A DNA stretch of 64,000 nucleotides, from assembly GCF_020921035.1 (NCBI RefSeq), contig NC_063150.1, forward strand, positions 29,621,826 through 29,685,825. Direction: 5' to 3'. Shown one piece after another: positions 34,664 through 47,800 of the stretch (the stretch's first letter is position 1; each line of letters begins with the position of its first letter). The translations under genes and the position numbers were made by a program. The notes below the pieces were generated by a model. The model ran no database searches and was not told the DNA's origin. It saw only the letters and a program-made list of their open reading frames with translations. The DNA comes from Rhodamnia argentea. Taxonomy: Eukaryota; Streptophyta; Magnoliopsida; Myrtales; Myrtaceae.

Positions 34664-37480
34664 GGAAAAATTGTAAAAAAAGTCCTAAATCTATTGCACT
34701 TTTAATAATTTACTCTTAAATCTTTTAATTTTGCCAATTTAATTCATCCGGCCTCCTTTGCCTAGCCAACGTTGACATGGATGCTGGCCAGCACCGACGT
34801 CGATGTCGGTGCTGAAGTGATTTCATAATATTTTAATATTTTTTCTTTTTTTCCTTCCCTTTTTTTTTCTTTTCTTCTTCCTCCAGCCGGTCGCCGTAGC
34901 GGTGACCAACCGAAGGCTAGGACCGGGAAGGTTCGCCCCCACCAATTAGTGGCGGGGGCGAGCTCATTGATTCTTGGCTAGGTCGGCTTCACCTAGCCAT
35001 GGTGAGGCGCAACCTCGCCCAAATCTGGCCTGGGCGAGGTCCATGCCTCGCTCACCCATGGCAAGGCGCGGACCTCGCCTAGACCAGATTTGGGCGAGGT
35101 CGCGCCTCGCCATGACCGTGCAAGGTTGACCTCACTCATTTTAACGACTTGGGCCTACCACTTGCAAGATATTGTCCGCTTTGGACACACAGTCCTCACG
35201 GTTTTGTTCCTCCAAAGGCCGCCCATACAGCCCTCGTAAAACGCGTCTTGTAAGTCAAGAGGGCCCATTGCAATATAAACTAGCCCAAGACTCCCCTCAT
35301 AAGCAATGTGGGACAAGGGATGTCACATACTCTCCCCCTCGGCGGCACAACGTCCTCGTTGTGCACCGCTCACCGTGGCCCACATACTGTTGGAAGTCGG
35401 CTCTGATACCAACCGTAACGGCCTTGGCTTACCACTTGTAAGATATTGTCCGCTTTGGACACACAGTCCTCACTGTTTTGTTCCTCCAAAGGCCGCCCAT
35501 ACGGTCCCTCGAAAACGCGTCTTGCAAGTTAAAATGGTCCATTGTCATATAAACTAGCCCAAGACTCCCCTCCTAAGCAATGTGGGACAAGGGATGTCAC
35601 ATACTCTTCCCCCTCGGCGGCACATCGTCCTCGCCATGCACCGCTCATTGTGGCGCACGTGCTGTCGGAAGTCGGCTCTGATACCAATTGTAACGGCCTA
35701 AGCCCACCATGCTTCCATTGCGCCACTTGCAAGATATTGTTCGCTTTGGACACATAATCCTCACGGTTTTGTTTTTTCGAGGGTCGCCCATACAACCCTC
35801 AGAAAAACGCGTCTTGCAAATCAAGAGGGCCTATTGCCATATAAACTAGCCCAAGACTCCCCTCCCAAGCAATGTGAGACAAGGGCTGTCACATACTCTC
35901 CCCCTCGGCGGCACAACGTCCTTGCTGTGCACCGCTCACCGTGGCCCGCATGCTGTCGGAAGTCGGCTACGATACCAACTGCAACGGCCTGGGCCTATCA
36001 CTTGCAAGATATTGTCCGCTTTGGACACACAGTCCTCACGGTTTTGTTCCTCTGAAGACCGCCCATACAGCCCTCCGAAAACGTGTCTTGCAAGTCAAGA
36101 GGGCCCATTGCCATATAAACTAGCCAAAGACTCCCCTCCTAAGCAATGTGGGACAAGGGATGTCACATACTCTCCCCCTCGGCGGCACGGCGTCCTCGCT
36201 GTGCACCGCTCACTGTGGCGCACATGCTGTCGGAAGTCGGCTCTGATACCAACCGTAACGGCCTAAGCCCACCATGCTTCCACTACGCCACTTGCAAGAT
36301 ATTGTCCGCTTTGGACACACAGTCCTCACGGTTTTGTTTCTTCGAGAGCCGCCCATACAACCCTTAGAAAAACACGTCTCGCAAGTCAAGAGGGCCCATT
36401 GCCATATAAACTAGCCCAAGACTCCCCTCCTAAGCAATGTGGGACAAGGGATGTCACATACTCTCCCCCTCAGCAGCACATCGTCCTCGCTATGCACCGC
36501 TCACTATGGCCCACATGCTGTCGGAAGTCGACTTTGATACCAACCGTAACGGCCTAGGCCCACCACGCTTCCATTGCGCCACTTGCAAGATATTGTCCGC
36601 TTTGAACACACAGTCCTCACGGTTTTGTTTCTCCGAGGGTCGTCCATACAACCCTCGAGAAAACGCGTCTTGCAAGTTAAGAGGGCCCATTGCCATATAA
36701 ACTAGCCCAAGACTCCACTCCTAAGCAATGTGGGGCAAGGGATGTCACACTCATACTTGGGCAAGGTCGCCTCGCAAATCTCTATTCTTCAACTTCCAAG
36801 GTGGCACTTCAACCTTTGAGAATAGCGATCGGCTCAAATTCTAGAAGCAATTGGGTGGAAGCTGACTCGGTCCTTCGTGATGACCATTTGAAACAATATC
36901 TGGCCGTGCTTGCACAGACCAACTTCCAATCTAGGTCACTTCGGATGACCTTATAGAAAAGAACTCACGGCTTCTCTGAGTCTTGGAGAATGCTTTAGGA
37001 AATGATCCATCAAATTTCATATATATTTTTTTCTAGTGAGAAGAAAACATGGGGGAGGTGGGGGCGAGCTTCGATCGAGGCCGGCGAGGCCTCGCCAGCC
37101 CTAGGCTACGGTCGATCGCTTCGATGGCGACCGCCTAGAGGAAGAAGAGAAGACAGGGAAAAAAAAGAAGAGAAAGAAAAGAAAAAAAGAAATAAATAAA
37201 ATTAAAAATTAATTCAAACGATATTTAAAAATTTGATTAAAATTTATCCACGTCAATGCCGGCTAGCATCCACGCCCGCCTCGCCTCGCCAAAGTTGGTC
37301 GAATCGATCGAATTGGGACAAATATAAAAGGTTTAGGACTAAATTATTCCAAAAAAAAAAGTTTAAGATTGAATTGGCTGAAATACAAAAAGTTTAGAAT
37401 TGAATTGATAAACTCAAAAGGTTAAGAACTGAATTGGAAAAAATGCAATAGGATTACGACTTTTTTGACAATTTTTCCCC
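34664..37480. mobile_element. MULE-like non-autonomous element carrying a tandem array
   Basis: The left end GGAAAAATTGTAAAAAAAGT and the inverted right end GGGGAAAAATTGTCAAAAAA pair for about 40 bp and continue into CCTAAATCTATTGCA-type sequence. Nine-base flanks CCAATGTTA (34655-34663) and CAAATGTTA (37481-37489) match at 8 of 9, as expected of Mutator-like insertions. The inside holds GC-rich filler (34880-35140, 37040-37150) and the six-copy array. There is no transposase. Related smaller ends occur at 60829-61430. Confidence 0.68.
35160..36748. repeat. Six-copy tandem array, periods 273-292 bp
   Basis: The motif AAGATATTGTCCGCTTTGG starts each copy near 35166, 35439, 35731, 36006, 36296 and 36586, giving periods of about 273, 292, 275, 290 and 290. 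Long copies carry a 17-bp segment (ACCATGCTTCCATTGCG type) that short copies lack. Each copy ends in CTGATACCAACCGTAACGGCC. The last copy is cut off at about 36748. Open frames in it are by-products of the repeat. Confidence 0.88.
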
Positions 37481-37489
37481 CAAATGTTA

Positions 37490-38124
37490 TGAGCTCTATC
37501 CGCTAATTTGCATTTCAATGCCTCATTTGATCCTTATTGAGCGTCCAAAATATGAATCCAGCAGCATTGCATCGACCGATTCTCCTTGCGTCGCTAGAAC
37601 AGTTTCAGCAGTGGATAAGGAAAATGGTTGATTAACGGCAGGAACAGTTTTGAGTGATTAGTACGGTACAGCTAAAGCGATGACATGGTACCAAAAGCAA
37701 ATCTTCCTCCTCTTGAGGAAATGACCTCTGCAATGATACATGAAATGGGTGCACTATTCCTCTTCCTATCAGGTCAAGAAAATAAATTTTGGCCATTTTA
37801 TCCTAGGAAATACTAGAGTGAGTAACAGAAGCTAATGCCTCACGGAGTAGATTGAGAGAACCTAAGTAGATCTATTATCATATTCAATTGAACTCACCTT
37901 CGTTAAATATCAATAAACTTACAGTCATCTGAGTATTTTAACTGATTTTTTCCATGTCACTTAGCCAACGTTGAACCCCGTTAAAACTTTACAATGTACA
38001 CCTCCAAAAAGCTAGTTTGTTTGTTTGTTTGTTTTTTTTTTATTTTATGTGGAGAGTTAATTATCATTTAGTTCTTTTAGTAGCATTGCTTGAGCGGTTT
38101 GATACGTTAGTTATCTTTTTATGC
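37490..38124. other. Intergenic, GTTT microsatellite
   Basis: No gene is seen. A (GTTT)n plus T-tract lies at about 38016-38041. Confidence 0.45.
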
Positions 38125-38129
38125 AATGT

Positions 38130-41081
38130 TGTGATGCTCGAGAAATTCGAATTTTGTAATTTGCCCGAATTCAATGAAAAGAAAGAGAATTGAATTTTAA
38201 TAGGTGCAAATTTCGGATCGTAAAGACGAAAGTGACGAATTTTGGATGATTCCCGAAATATCGTTCGATTTCGATTGGGTCTTGAAATCGTGGTTACCAC
38301 GATTTAGGATTTTAATCCTCGCGCCTAAACTTTTTCCGGACCGAGCCTAGCCCGCAAAAATCCAAATTTTATTCCCAATCGGTTGAGCCAAAAATCCGAT
38401 CAGTCCCGATTTATCAAAAGACCGTTTCGTCCTTGGATATTATGCATGTGGGACGAAAACAATTAATTTTGGATGAGACGCGTGGGCCCCACTACCAGTC
38501 AAATCTGGTCAAACTCTGTCAAAGTCTTCTCTCTCTCTCTCTCTCTCTCCCGCTGGTTTTTTCCCCCTCCCCTGTTCTGCGACAACCCCCCTTCCCCCTC
38601 TTTTCTTCTTCGTTTTTCTTGCGGAAACACCCCCAACGGAGCCACCACCACATACTACGACTACCACAGAACACCACCGTCACCATCGGACCACCGCCAC
38701 GCCGCCGGAGTCGCCGGAAAATCAGCTGGGAGAAGCCCCAGCAGCTTGCTCTGTTTTCTGCCGGGTTTGCTGCTGCTGATGCTTCTCTGTTCTGTTCGGC
38801 CTTCCTCAACCCAGCTCCGCCCTTCCTCGACCTCCACAGACTTCCTCTGACGCCATCCAGCCACCACCAGGTCGAGTCGCAGCCGTGCCTCGCCGGAACA
38901 GCCACGAACAGCCGGTTCTGCCACTGCCTGCTCTGTTTTTCGCTGCTCTGCCCTGCACCGCCTGGAGCTGCTGCCACCGCTGTTCCGCCACCTTCTCCGC
39001 CCACCTCCGGCCACCATACACTCCCCAACACCCCCTCAGACCTTGGCCACCAGCCCCGCGAAGTCCCGACGCCATTTGAGCTCCAGAACAGCCCCCGACC
39101 ACCTGCCCCGTTTCGGTCGCCCCTGCCCTGTTTCGCTACTGCAGCTTCTGTTGGCTGTTGGCAACGTCTGCTCCGGCCACCACAAGCCATCGCCGACCAC
39201 CTCCAGCTACCTCACGGTCCCCTCAAGCCTCTTGCCACTCGCCACCGCCTCAACGCCCGCCGGAAAGGCCACCACAGCCGCGAATAGCCAGCCCCACAAC
39301 CTTCCCTGTTCTGCTGTGCCCTGTTTTCTGGGCTGGGCCGAGTCTGTTGGGTCTGTTTGTTGGGCCTGCGAGTTGGACCTCGGCCCAATCTGCTGTGGGC
39401 TGTTAAGTTGGGCCTTATATTAGGCCCGTGGACCAATTTAGCCGGAAGTTGGAGCCCGAAGCTCGATTTGGGTTGCGAATCGCCATTAGTCATCGTCGCG
39501 GGCCGGGCCGAGTTCGTGTCGCCTCTGCTCGAGTTGAGACCGCCCGAGCTATTAAATTTGTGAGTTAGCCCCTAACTCTTGGTTAGAACGCTAATTGCGT
39601 TCGGATTTAGTTTAATTAGTTAATTAGGTTGTTTAGGTAGATTAATTACGGTCGGGCCGGATAGAAACTTGGTTTAGGCTAAATGACCGTAATTAGTTAA
39701 GATTAGTCAATTAGCTAGGTTGTCTGTGGCTAATTGGTGCATAGAATTGGTTGATGTCACTGATTGTGTTAATTGATCGCGAGCGAGCGATAGGTCAGAG
39801 ACAAGTGCGCAATTGGCTATCAATTGAAATTGATATTGTGATTAATAATTGAGTGGCTGCAATTGACTAATTGATTTATGAATTATTGGCTGTGAATGCC
39901 AGTTTTTGTTGTTGATTGCCGTGGGGGTCCGATTAGAGGTTAATCGCCCCAAATTGATTGGTTTGTCGGTCGATATAATTGCGCATTCATATGACCACGT
40001 GTGGGATCAAATTGCATGTTTTATCATGAAAACGGCATTGGGCCAAGTATTTGAACATGCGTGTATGAGCACTCGGCCTAATTCAAAGAAATGAACCGGT
40101 TGGTTGTCGGATGTGCTTGAGTGGTCATTTGATGGGTGTAAACCGTGCCGGTCGTACGGGATCCCGACAAGTTCGTACTGTGTCGGTCTTACGGAACCAC
40201 ACGACTTGTCAGAAGCACGTCAATTTGTGCCCGTGCCGGTCGTACGGATCACACGAATTGTCGGATGCCGGTTGCAACTTGTGACGGACCGATGCTCCTT
40301 TTGGAATGTGCATGCGCTATGTCGTGCCCGGCGCACTGGATACATAGCTTTCGGTCGCCATCGCCGAAAGTAAGGAACAATGCCTGGTCCTACCAGTCGT
40401 AGTGTTGGGGCCACACCGGTCGCGTGGGTCACCGATTAATAAATGGACTATGTGTGGTGTCCTGTGCATGCAATCGCTGTGATGCTTTGCGGTGGGTTGA
40501 ATTGGTTTGGTTGGTTGATTGTTGAGTCGAGTCCGCATTGCATTATGTGTGGCCTGGAGGGTAAGCTTGCATGTGATTTAAATATCTGCTCCGTATTGTT
40601 GTGATTGTTTATTAGGGTGTCTGAGCGAAATAACGTCATAACCGGACTTAGGCATTGGCTCACCGAGATTAATTTTTCACCTCGTCGTGGTTAACAATTT
40701 TCAGGCAGTGACGGAGGCCGTGGACGTTGAGGTGAGGATTGTTGTAGGATTTTTGGGAGTAGATGAGGGTTTAACCTTACCCGACCTTGTGTTTTTTTAA
40801 GGTCCTAGTGAGCCGCCCCAAAGTATGGGGTTGTATATATTTATTGTAGCTCAGTAGGGTTAAATTTCATCTACTCTGATTGTTGAATGAAATCGTATTT
40901 TGTAAATTGAGTGTGATGTTTTTCCTACTGTACTATTCTTGCTGATCTTGTTGTTTGGGAGTGTTACACGTTCCGCATGCGACTTAATTTCATAGGTCGA
41001 TAGCCTACTTGGGACGCTATCATTCATGACCCGAGGCGAGTAAAGTAGGGATGTTGCGAGCTCGAGAGTCGGGACGTGACA
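38130..41081 (+). mobile_element. Solo LTR, family 2, plus orientation (2952 bp)
   Basis: The element starts TGTGATGCTCGAGAAATTCG and ends GAGTCGGGACGTGACA, bounded by perfect 5-bp duplications AATGT at 38125-38129 and 41082-41086. It has a CT-microsatellite leader (38527-38549), a P/S/H-rich open stretch, donor-like GTGAGTTAG at 39560, and acceptor TTTTCAG at 40698-40704. The ORF expected after the acceptor is deleted. The 284-residue frame 38433-39287 is compositionally biased and overlaps open frames on both strands; I do not call it a gene. Confidence 0.87.
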
Positions 41082-41086
41082 AATGT

Positions 41087-41820
41087 AGTCTCTAACTTAA
41101 ACAAATTTGTGCAATTGAGTGATTCCATTATTCAACTGTTACTCCTATTGTCCAATCGCCATTGTAGCAAAATACGAACATGTGTCTAGATGTGGCCAAA
41201 TAATAGACAAAAAAGTTACAAAGAAGAGAAACCTGGAGAGAGAGAGAGAGAGGCGCGGATTGAAGGCCCAACCTTGCTCAACTACCAACGAGGGTTGAGT
41301 GGAGGTGGTGCCTAGGGGGCACCGCCGGGAATGGCCAAGGTCGAGAGAGAGATAGGGGGCGCCGCCACCCCCTGCAATCGTTTAAGATGGTGGCTTGACC
41401 CTCAATGGTGGCTGGTTAGGGTCCGCCTGGGCCCAGGTCATGCTCTAACATGGTTGCTGCCCCCTAGCATTTGCAGTAGCGAGGGTCGATCGAAACCATT
41501 GCACCATCGGCCTAGCGAAGATCATGCCACACATCTACGGCCGTGGGAGCTCGTGATCCCTCACCACAAACCTCTCCGCACCATAGGGATCGCAAACCCT
41601 CAAATTCCAGAGCAGCGGCTCGCGAGCCCTAGCCACTGCACAACCGCGGCTTGCGAGTCCTCCCCACAGGTGGCGGCGCGCTAGCAACCCATTGCTGAAG
41701 CAAGGGTTCCCAGACTTCTAACTTTTCAAAAGAAATAAAGTACATTTTTTAAGCAAGTTTTCTTGTTTTATCATCAAATTTATTTCGCATGATCAGCGTC
41801 TAATAATAGCTACCAATTTC
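41087..41820. other. Intergenic with GC-rich patch
   Basis: A (GA)n stretch near 41235-41252 leads into a GC-rich segment to about 41700. An open frame at 41331-41684 lacks any domain I know. Confidence 0.4.
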
Positions 41821-42045
41821 ATCATGCAAGAGAGAGCATGAACACTTAGAATTTTCATAAGTTCCCTTCGATTAATAAGCAGTAGATATAATCAGCAAAT
41901 GACTTGCATGATTTCAGAGAACTCGTGTTACCATGCTCAGTCATACGTCTATAAAATCAAACCAACTTTGTGAACCGTATTACTCTAATTTTGCACGATC
42001 ACTCATTATTCTTCCTTTGGTCATAAGCTGACCATGGACACATCT

Positions 42046-42607
42046 CTATTTGTTCCTCTCTAGGGTTTCAACAAGATACTTGATCTTCTCGGCAGTAAGT
42101 GGCTTCGCAAGGCACTCATCCAGACCCGCTTCTACTATAGCTTCCTTATCGGCTGTGGCATCCACCGAAGTCACTCCCACGATCATGCTCTCTACCCCCA
42201 TTGCTCGCAGCTCCTTCGTCGCCTACGCACATCAAGACAAGGAAGAAATTGTACACTGTGTCTGCACTTGATATCGCACATATGTATGTATGAAAATATG
42301 TGACAGAATGAAGGATTTAAGTAATTTTTACTTCAGGGCCATCCATGATAGGCATTTGCATGTCCATGAGGATAATATCAAAAGATGAACCAGAAAGGTG
42401 AAGATCCAAGGCTTCCTTCCGATTTGCGGCGGTTTGAGTCTGGACTTGTTTTGCTACTTTGAGCTTGCTCACAAGTTTCTCGTGTACTTTACGCACGAGC
42501 GCATCATCAGCCACGACCAACACGAACAACTTTTCTCTTGTCAGTCCGGGGTTACCGCCATCCACATTGCATCCATCGTCGATCCACCTCATGCTGGGGC
42601 TCGCCAT
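42046..42607 (-). CDS. Response-regulator-like protein RR1 (ARR22/ARR24 type)
   Basis: On the minus strand, exon 1 (42607-42332) and exon 2 (42222-42046) join in phase 0 and encode 150 residues, almost only a receiver domain, like the type-C regulators ARR22 and ARR24. Phospho-acceptor Asp82 (ILMDMQMP), Thr110 (VGVTS) and Lys132 (LAKPLT) are present. The acidic pocket reads VVADD: Ala33 stands where the first Asp of the usual DD pair belongs, with Asp34 and Asp35 next. Type-C regulators take part in phosphorelay, and ARR22 can act as a phosphohistidine phosphatase; whether RR1 keeps this depends on the weakened metal pocket. The frame is open upstream to 42664, but MASPS at 42607 aligns with its paralogue at 58.5-59.1 kb and is the likely start. 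Confidence 0.82.
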
Positions 42608-42664
42608 AGTCCTGTGCCGCTGGAGCCAAACAAGTTGTATTGGTAGTTGAAACGAAAATATCAT

Positions 42665-43600
42665 TTTTCATTTTAGGGCAAACAATTTACTTTTTTAACA
42701 ACAGAAGCACACGAAAATACAAGAGATTTCTTGCTTAGGTTTTGACTAATTCTTGGGTTATGTTTAGTGTCTTTACACAGACTTTTGGTTTTGAACGATC
42801 TAAATGTCCTGATCTAATTGTTCTAGGCCTTGTGGCCTATCTCTGATCTCCATATTCTCAAAGATTAAGCTGGTGACATTACATAACAACTGATCAAAGT
42901 GATTGATTAGTTATTTTATCTCCTAAACTGGCGAAGTAGAAACAAGGATAAGCACAAGTGAAATTCGCAAAACTGGCACGCATGTACAAACACACTTAAA
43001 GGGAGAAAATTAATGAAAAAAATCCTAAACTTATTGCACTTTTGTCAATTCGATCATAAACTTATTGTACTAATCTTTCAATGGCTAGCTACTTCATAGC
43101 ATTTATTTGTAATCTAACTTGATCGAAAGATTCTGATTAATGTTGGATAATAATGCTGATCACGCAAAAGTTTCCGAGATTATGAAAATACATAACCTAG
43201 CTTACATGTAAGTAACCACATAATCCGTTGCATGGTTCATAGATAGCATGTATAAGATTTAACATGCTTGCATTTTTAGCTGAAAAGCAAACTCAAAAAA
43301 GGTAGGAGATCAATTTATCTCGTGTTCCGCATTTGATAATAATTGATGCTTGAATTACTTGTATATGGATTCGTGCCATGCTAGGTTTTGATTATTTTTT
43401 CTAGTGGGAGTTCGTAGGTTGGTAGAATTTGATGGAATTCTCACCTAGAACTTAAATTTTGTGCCAATTGAACTAAATGCATGATAGTGAGACAATCGTA
43501 GCACAGAAGCTAATTGAAAACATAGTGGACTTTTGTTTCAGTGTCTTTCATCGATTTATCATTTACTTAGATTTCTCTTTGCTGCAAAATTATTTATGTG
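42665..43600. other. RR1 upstream region, paralogous to 59.8-60.5 kb
   Basis: No gene is seen. The sequence at 42665-42990 aligns with 59825-60480 apart from a MITE inserted in the latter. A MULE-MITE-like piece (CCTAAACTTATTGCACTTTT) lies at about 43023-43080. Confidence 0.5.
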
Positions 43601-43624
43601 TGTTAATGTGAAGAAATGTGTTAG

Positions 43625-43761
43625 AATCTATGATCAACATAAGTTACACGGAATAATTGAATCATGACTTACAAGATTGACCTTGTTTCCATAAGTGGTT
43701 TTTATGCACACATAATTGAACTATGTACCTCATGTATGACGGATCCGAATAAAAGATTGGC

Positions 43762-43800
<39 letters not shown>

Positions 43801-44215
43801 GCGCGCGCCATGGTGACCGCATTCATGCCTCAACCAAATGGCTATAATTGTGAAACAAAACGCACACTCTGTCTGGAAGTATACAATAATGTTGAAGTAT
43901 GGTGAACTCGGAAGTCAGAACGGTGTTATCTAACATCACATTTTGCTTATCAGGTCAAGGAAATATGTGCTCTGAAAAGGGTATCCTCAAAATTATGTGC
44001 TAACCTAATAAATAGTCTGATTTCAAAGTGTTGTGATCGGGTTTTAAGAGGTGTTCGAAGAAATTGTCAGGGTGATCATTTACACCCACTGCCCTCAGGT
44101 GGCCAAAAAGAAAGAGAACAGCTGTAGGTCACATCATTATCCTGGAAGAAGATAATTGTAACCATGGGCCGAAGTTCCATCATATAAACCATCTAGGATG
44201 GCAGTTTTCTCGACA
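43625..44215 (+). pseudogene. Orphan GLP-B 3' flank without its gene
   Basis: The order and text of motifs match 5825-6190 downstream of B1: GATCAACAT, TCATGACTT, CTATGT..CTCATGTATGA, AATAAAAGAT, a TC-microsatellite (here expanded, 43767-43797), ATGCCTCAACCAAATGGCTATAA and TCTGAAAAGGGTATC. No cupin coding sequence precedes it. I infer that a GLP-B-type gene once stood here and was deleted. Confidence 0.6.
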
Positions 44216-44220
44216 ATATA

Positions 44221-47200
44221 TGTGACATCCTGAATTCCGACCCACTTTCGAAGCTTTGAATAAATGAAAGGTCTCATTGATGTATTTCAGTCTAATCTCA
44301 CTCGGAGTTGATCCCTCTCGAGCAGACTAACCAAATGGGAATGGCTAGCTAGGAAAATCAAGTACGTGGACCTAAGAACTTGATCCTGGATTGACTCTTT
44401 GTCCATGAAAATTGTCGAGGGAATATTTTGGACCAATATAGGCCGATCCTAGAATGATTAAGGAACGATTTGGATAATACCCTACGCTTGGATCACGGGT
44501 GATTCCGTTTGACCTCGTATGGGTTCCGAACGTCCCTAAATTATTTTCTAACGATCGTGTCCATCGGGACTAGTGATTGACCCTCGCAATTGAATGACAA
44601 CCAAGGTCGCCATGGCTCGAGTAATTCTTAAACGTGATTTTAATCACGGGTCGATACGCGTAACTCCTAAAAGCCGCCCGTTAGTTTGAGATACGCTGAA
44701 AATTCTATTGATCGAGATTGGTCACGAATCGAGCTTCGGAATTTGACGTCGGACCTTCAGGGGTTTCAATTAATAAAAATTTTGGACGTTTCCTCATCCT
44801 GTGTGAAATTCCTTCGCGGTTCGCCCCCAAAGAGGTTCGGGAAAAGTAGATTTGGACTGGGTATGGGAAAGGACCCATTTGCCCTCGAAAAATATCCTAT
44901 TTTTCACTTGGAACGAAGGATATTTTGGCCATTTCCCCTTTTGGCCGAGATTGACTAGTCAATGATGGGAGATAATTATTTTTTTTTTCTCTTGATTTTG
45001 TGGGCATAATTAATTATTATTAACCTATATTAATTATTATATTGGCCTCTTCTTCTTCATTATCCAAGAACTCTCTCTCTCTCTCTAGCTCACTTTCTCT
45101 CTACCTCACTCTCCCTCTCCCTTTCCCTCACTTGGCCGAACACCCTCTCTCTCACCCTCCATTGCTGAAAATTCTTCAAGCCTTCTTTGGTGTCGCTTTG
45201 GAGCGCTTGGAGTCGCTAGATCGTCGCCGGCCGTACAAGGATCGCCGGAATCGCCGATTGGTTCGGGCTTTTCCTCAACCGTTCAACGGACGTTTTTGCG
45301 ATTTTTTGAGGTAGGATTGTTTCTAAACCTAAATTAGGTGGTTAGGTTGCTAAAAGACCATGAAATTGTGAATTTTTGATGAAGAAAAGTGTTGGATTTG
45401 GGCTTGTGGAGGGGCTGGACGAAAATTGCAGAAATGGAGGTGAGATATGCTTGCTCTTGCAATGAATAGTAATTGCAAGAGGATATTTGTTTGGTCAAAG
45501 TTTGACCATGGTTACCCTACCAACCCTAGTTACTTTATGCCCTAACTAGAGTTACTTTATGCTATAGTTTAATCATGGTTAGGTTAGTATTTAACTCTAG
45601 TTAATTTTTGAACCATGGTTAGTTAATATATTAACTAGGGTTACTTTTATGTGACATAAAGTCGTTATGCCACGGTGCTAATTAAATGTGACATTATTAT
45701 AGTATAGTACTATGGTCATGAATTAATTATATGTTAGAAAAATTATTATTGTTCGGCCGTGATAAATTTCCACGTTAGTATAATTTTAGTGGCGCGTGAT
45801 TTATATATTGCTACGTTAGCGTAATATGGTCGCCCGACGTGGATTGGATACTATGGTAGTATTAATTGATCGGGTAGTCTGAATTAATATTTGAATTAGT
45901 GTGAATTAATCGGGTGATCCCGAACTATTAATTCTCTAACGTGAGTGAATCACGTGGTCCCGAACTATTCTAAGAAAATGAGAAGGTCGTATTCAATCAA
46001 GTCGTTCGAGGCCAAAGTGAGCCGTATTCGTCTGATTGTCTGAGACCGAGAAAGTATGATGGTCGTATTCAATCAAGTCGTCTGAGGCCAAAGTGAACCG
46101 TATTCGTCTGATTGTCTGAGACCGAGAAAGTATGATGGTCGTATTCAATCAAGTCGTCTGAGGCCAAAGTGAGCCGTATTCGTCTGATTGTCTGAGACCG
46201 AGAAAGTAAGAAAGTCATGTTCAATTAAGTCGTCCGAGACCAAAGTGAGTCGTGTTCGACTAATTGTCCGAGACTTGATCCGGTCGTGTTCCTATGTGTC
46301 CGAGACCGAGATATGTGGGTCGTATTCCTATGTGTCCGAGACCCGGGTATATGTATAGAGCCGTGTTCCATAAAGGTCCGAGACTCAATGTTATGAACTT
46401 ATTTGATGGTGGTGGAGTAACGTGGAATATTCTGGAGGAACGTGGAATATTTTTGGAGTAACGTGGAATATTCTGGAGGAACGTGGAATATTTTTGGAGT
46501 AACGTGGAATATTCTGGAGTGACGTGGAATATTTCTGGAGTAACGTAGAAATTTTCGGAGTAATGTGGATATTCATATTATGGCCTGATGTGTTAAAAAC
46601 GTGCCCTGGAGCACGTAGAATATTTTATTGTCGGACCGAGGCGTGAAACGCCAAGAGGGGAGTAACGTAGAATATTTGAGAAGGTGTGAGAATTTTCGGA
46701 GAAAGAGTGGAATTTTCTGGAATTTAATTGTGGAATTTTTAGTAAGAAAGAAAAGTTGTTGGAAATTGTCCACTGAAAATGTGTCTGGAGGCACTAGAGC
46801 CCTAATCTAGGATTAGGGGCTAGCTTACTGAGATTTTATCTCACCCCGTCGTGGGTTCGTTGTTTTTCAGACCCTCCGTCACAACAATGAACGACCCGCC
46901 TCAAAGGTTCGGGATTCCGCGGGACATGGAAACCGTGGCGACAGAGTACCCGGTTGGATGAGGGCGAGCTGGCAGCCTTAGACAAGATTGTGCCGGATAG
47001 CGAGGACGAGGCCTAGGATAGTTGGCCTCTCAGCTTTTGTAGAGTGCTGTATTTTGGTTGTGTAGCGGGCTTTGACCACGTCTCTTTTTGTTATAGGTGG
47101 TCACGGGCTTGTATAGTGGCCCTTGAAGCCCTAGGCTGATGAGTTTGTAGCAGTTATGTATATATGTACATAAGTTTGATTTACCGTCCCAAGTCATCAA

Positions 47201-47335
47201 GATGTTAATTGTTTCTGTACGGGGATTCGTTTTTTTTGCTTCCGCATGAATTTGTTGGCCTTTGGATCCTGGAGAACTGTACATAAGCGTGGCCAGGTGG
47301 GATGTCGACGAGCTCGCGGGGTTCGGGTCGTGACA
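44221..47335 (+). mobile_element. Solo LTR, family 1, plus orientation (3115 bp)
   Basis: Starts TGTGACATCCTGAATTCC and ends GGTTCGGGTCGTGACA with perfect 5-bp duplications ATATA at 44216-44220 and 47336-47340. CT-rich leader at 45070-45160, donor-like GAGGTAGG at 45308-45315, subrepeat arrays at 45975-46200 and 46415-46570, acceptor TTTTTCAG ending at 46870. The ORF starts MNDPPQRFGIPRDMETVATE but has an internal deletion that joins it out of frame to the tail coding ELAALDKIVPDSEDE. Confidence 0.9.
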
Positions 47336-47340
47336 ATATA

Positions 47341-47780
47341 GGTAGGGTGAAGGGATTTATCGGAACCGAATCGGACGATCACACAGAAAATCAAGAAAAT
47401 TGGAATGACGCACGAGATTACCTAGGTTCACCCCAGGATTAGGTTACGTCCTGCAAAGAGATTTCACTATATTTTTCAATTTACAGCCAATTCAACTAAT
47501 ACAATGATAAAACCGAGCAAAATATATATGCCCCAAAAACGGGCTAAAAAACCTAAAACCTCTTAATTCCAACCATACGGGCCAGCTTAAATAAAAGGAC
47601 AAACCCTTAGAGGTTTCGGGGGCGCTGCCCCCGAACCCCCGGCCCCTCACCGACGAGCGGGGCAGCGGAACCCCCATTGGGAGGCGCTACCCCCGAACCC
47701 CCGCATCCCACGTGCGGGGATCACATGTCGTTGGGTAACACTTCAGTTTCCCTAAGCTCACGTGGGCGTACCCCGTGTGA
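47341..47780. repeat. Decayed dispersed-repeat fragment
   Basis: GC-rich inverted motifs (GGGGGCGCTGCCCCCGAACC, 47618-47720) look like fragments common in plant LTR elements. No gene is present. Confidence 0.35.
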
Positions 47781-47800
47781 GAAACAAGGGTCCTCGAAGT

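Noticed and set aside
35160..36748. Regularly spaced repeats as a CRISPR-like array
   Set aside because: Units are ~280 bp direct tandem copies with no unique spacers, in a plant transposon.
38433..39287. 284-residue open frame, the longest in the window
   Set aside because: It lies in the CT/CCG-rich leader of a family-2 LTR, is P/S/H-rich, overlaps long frames on the other strand, and shows no domain. Composition explains it.
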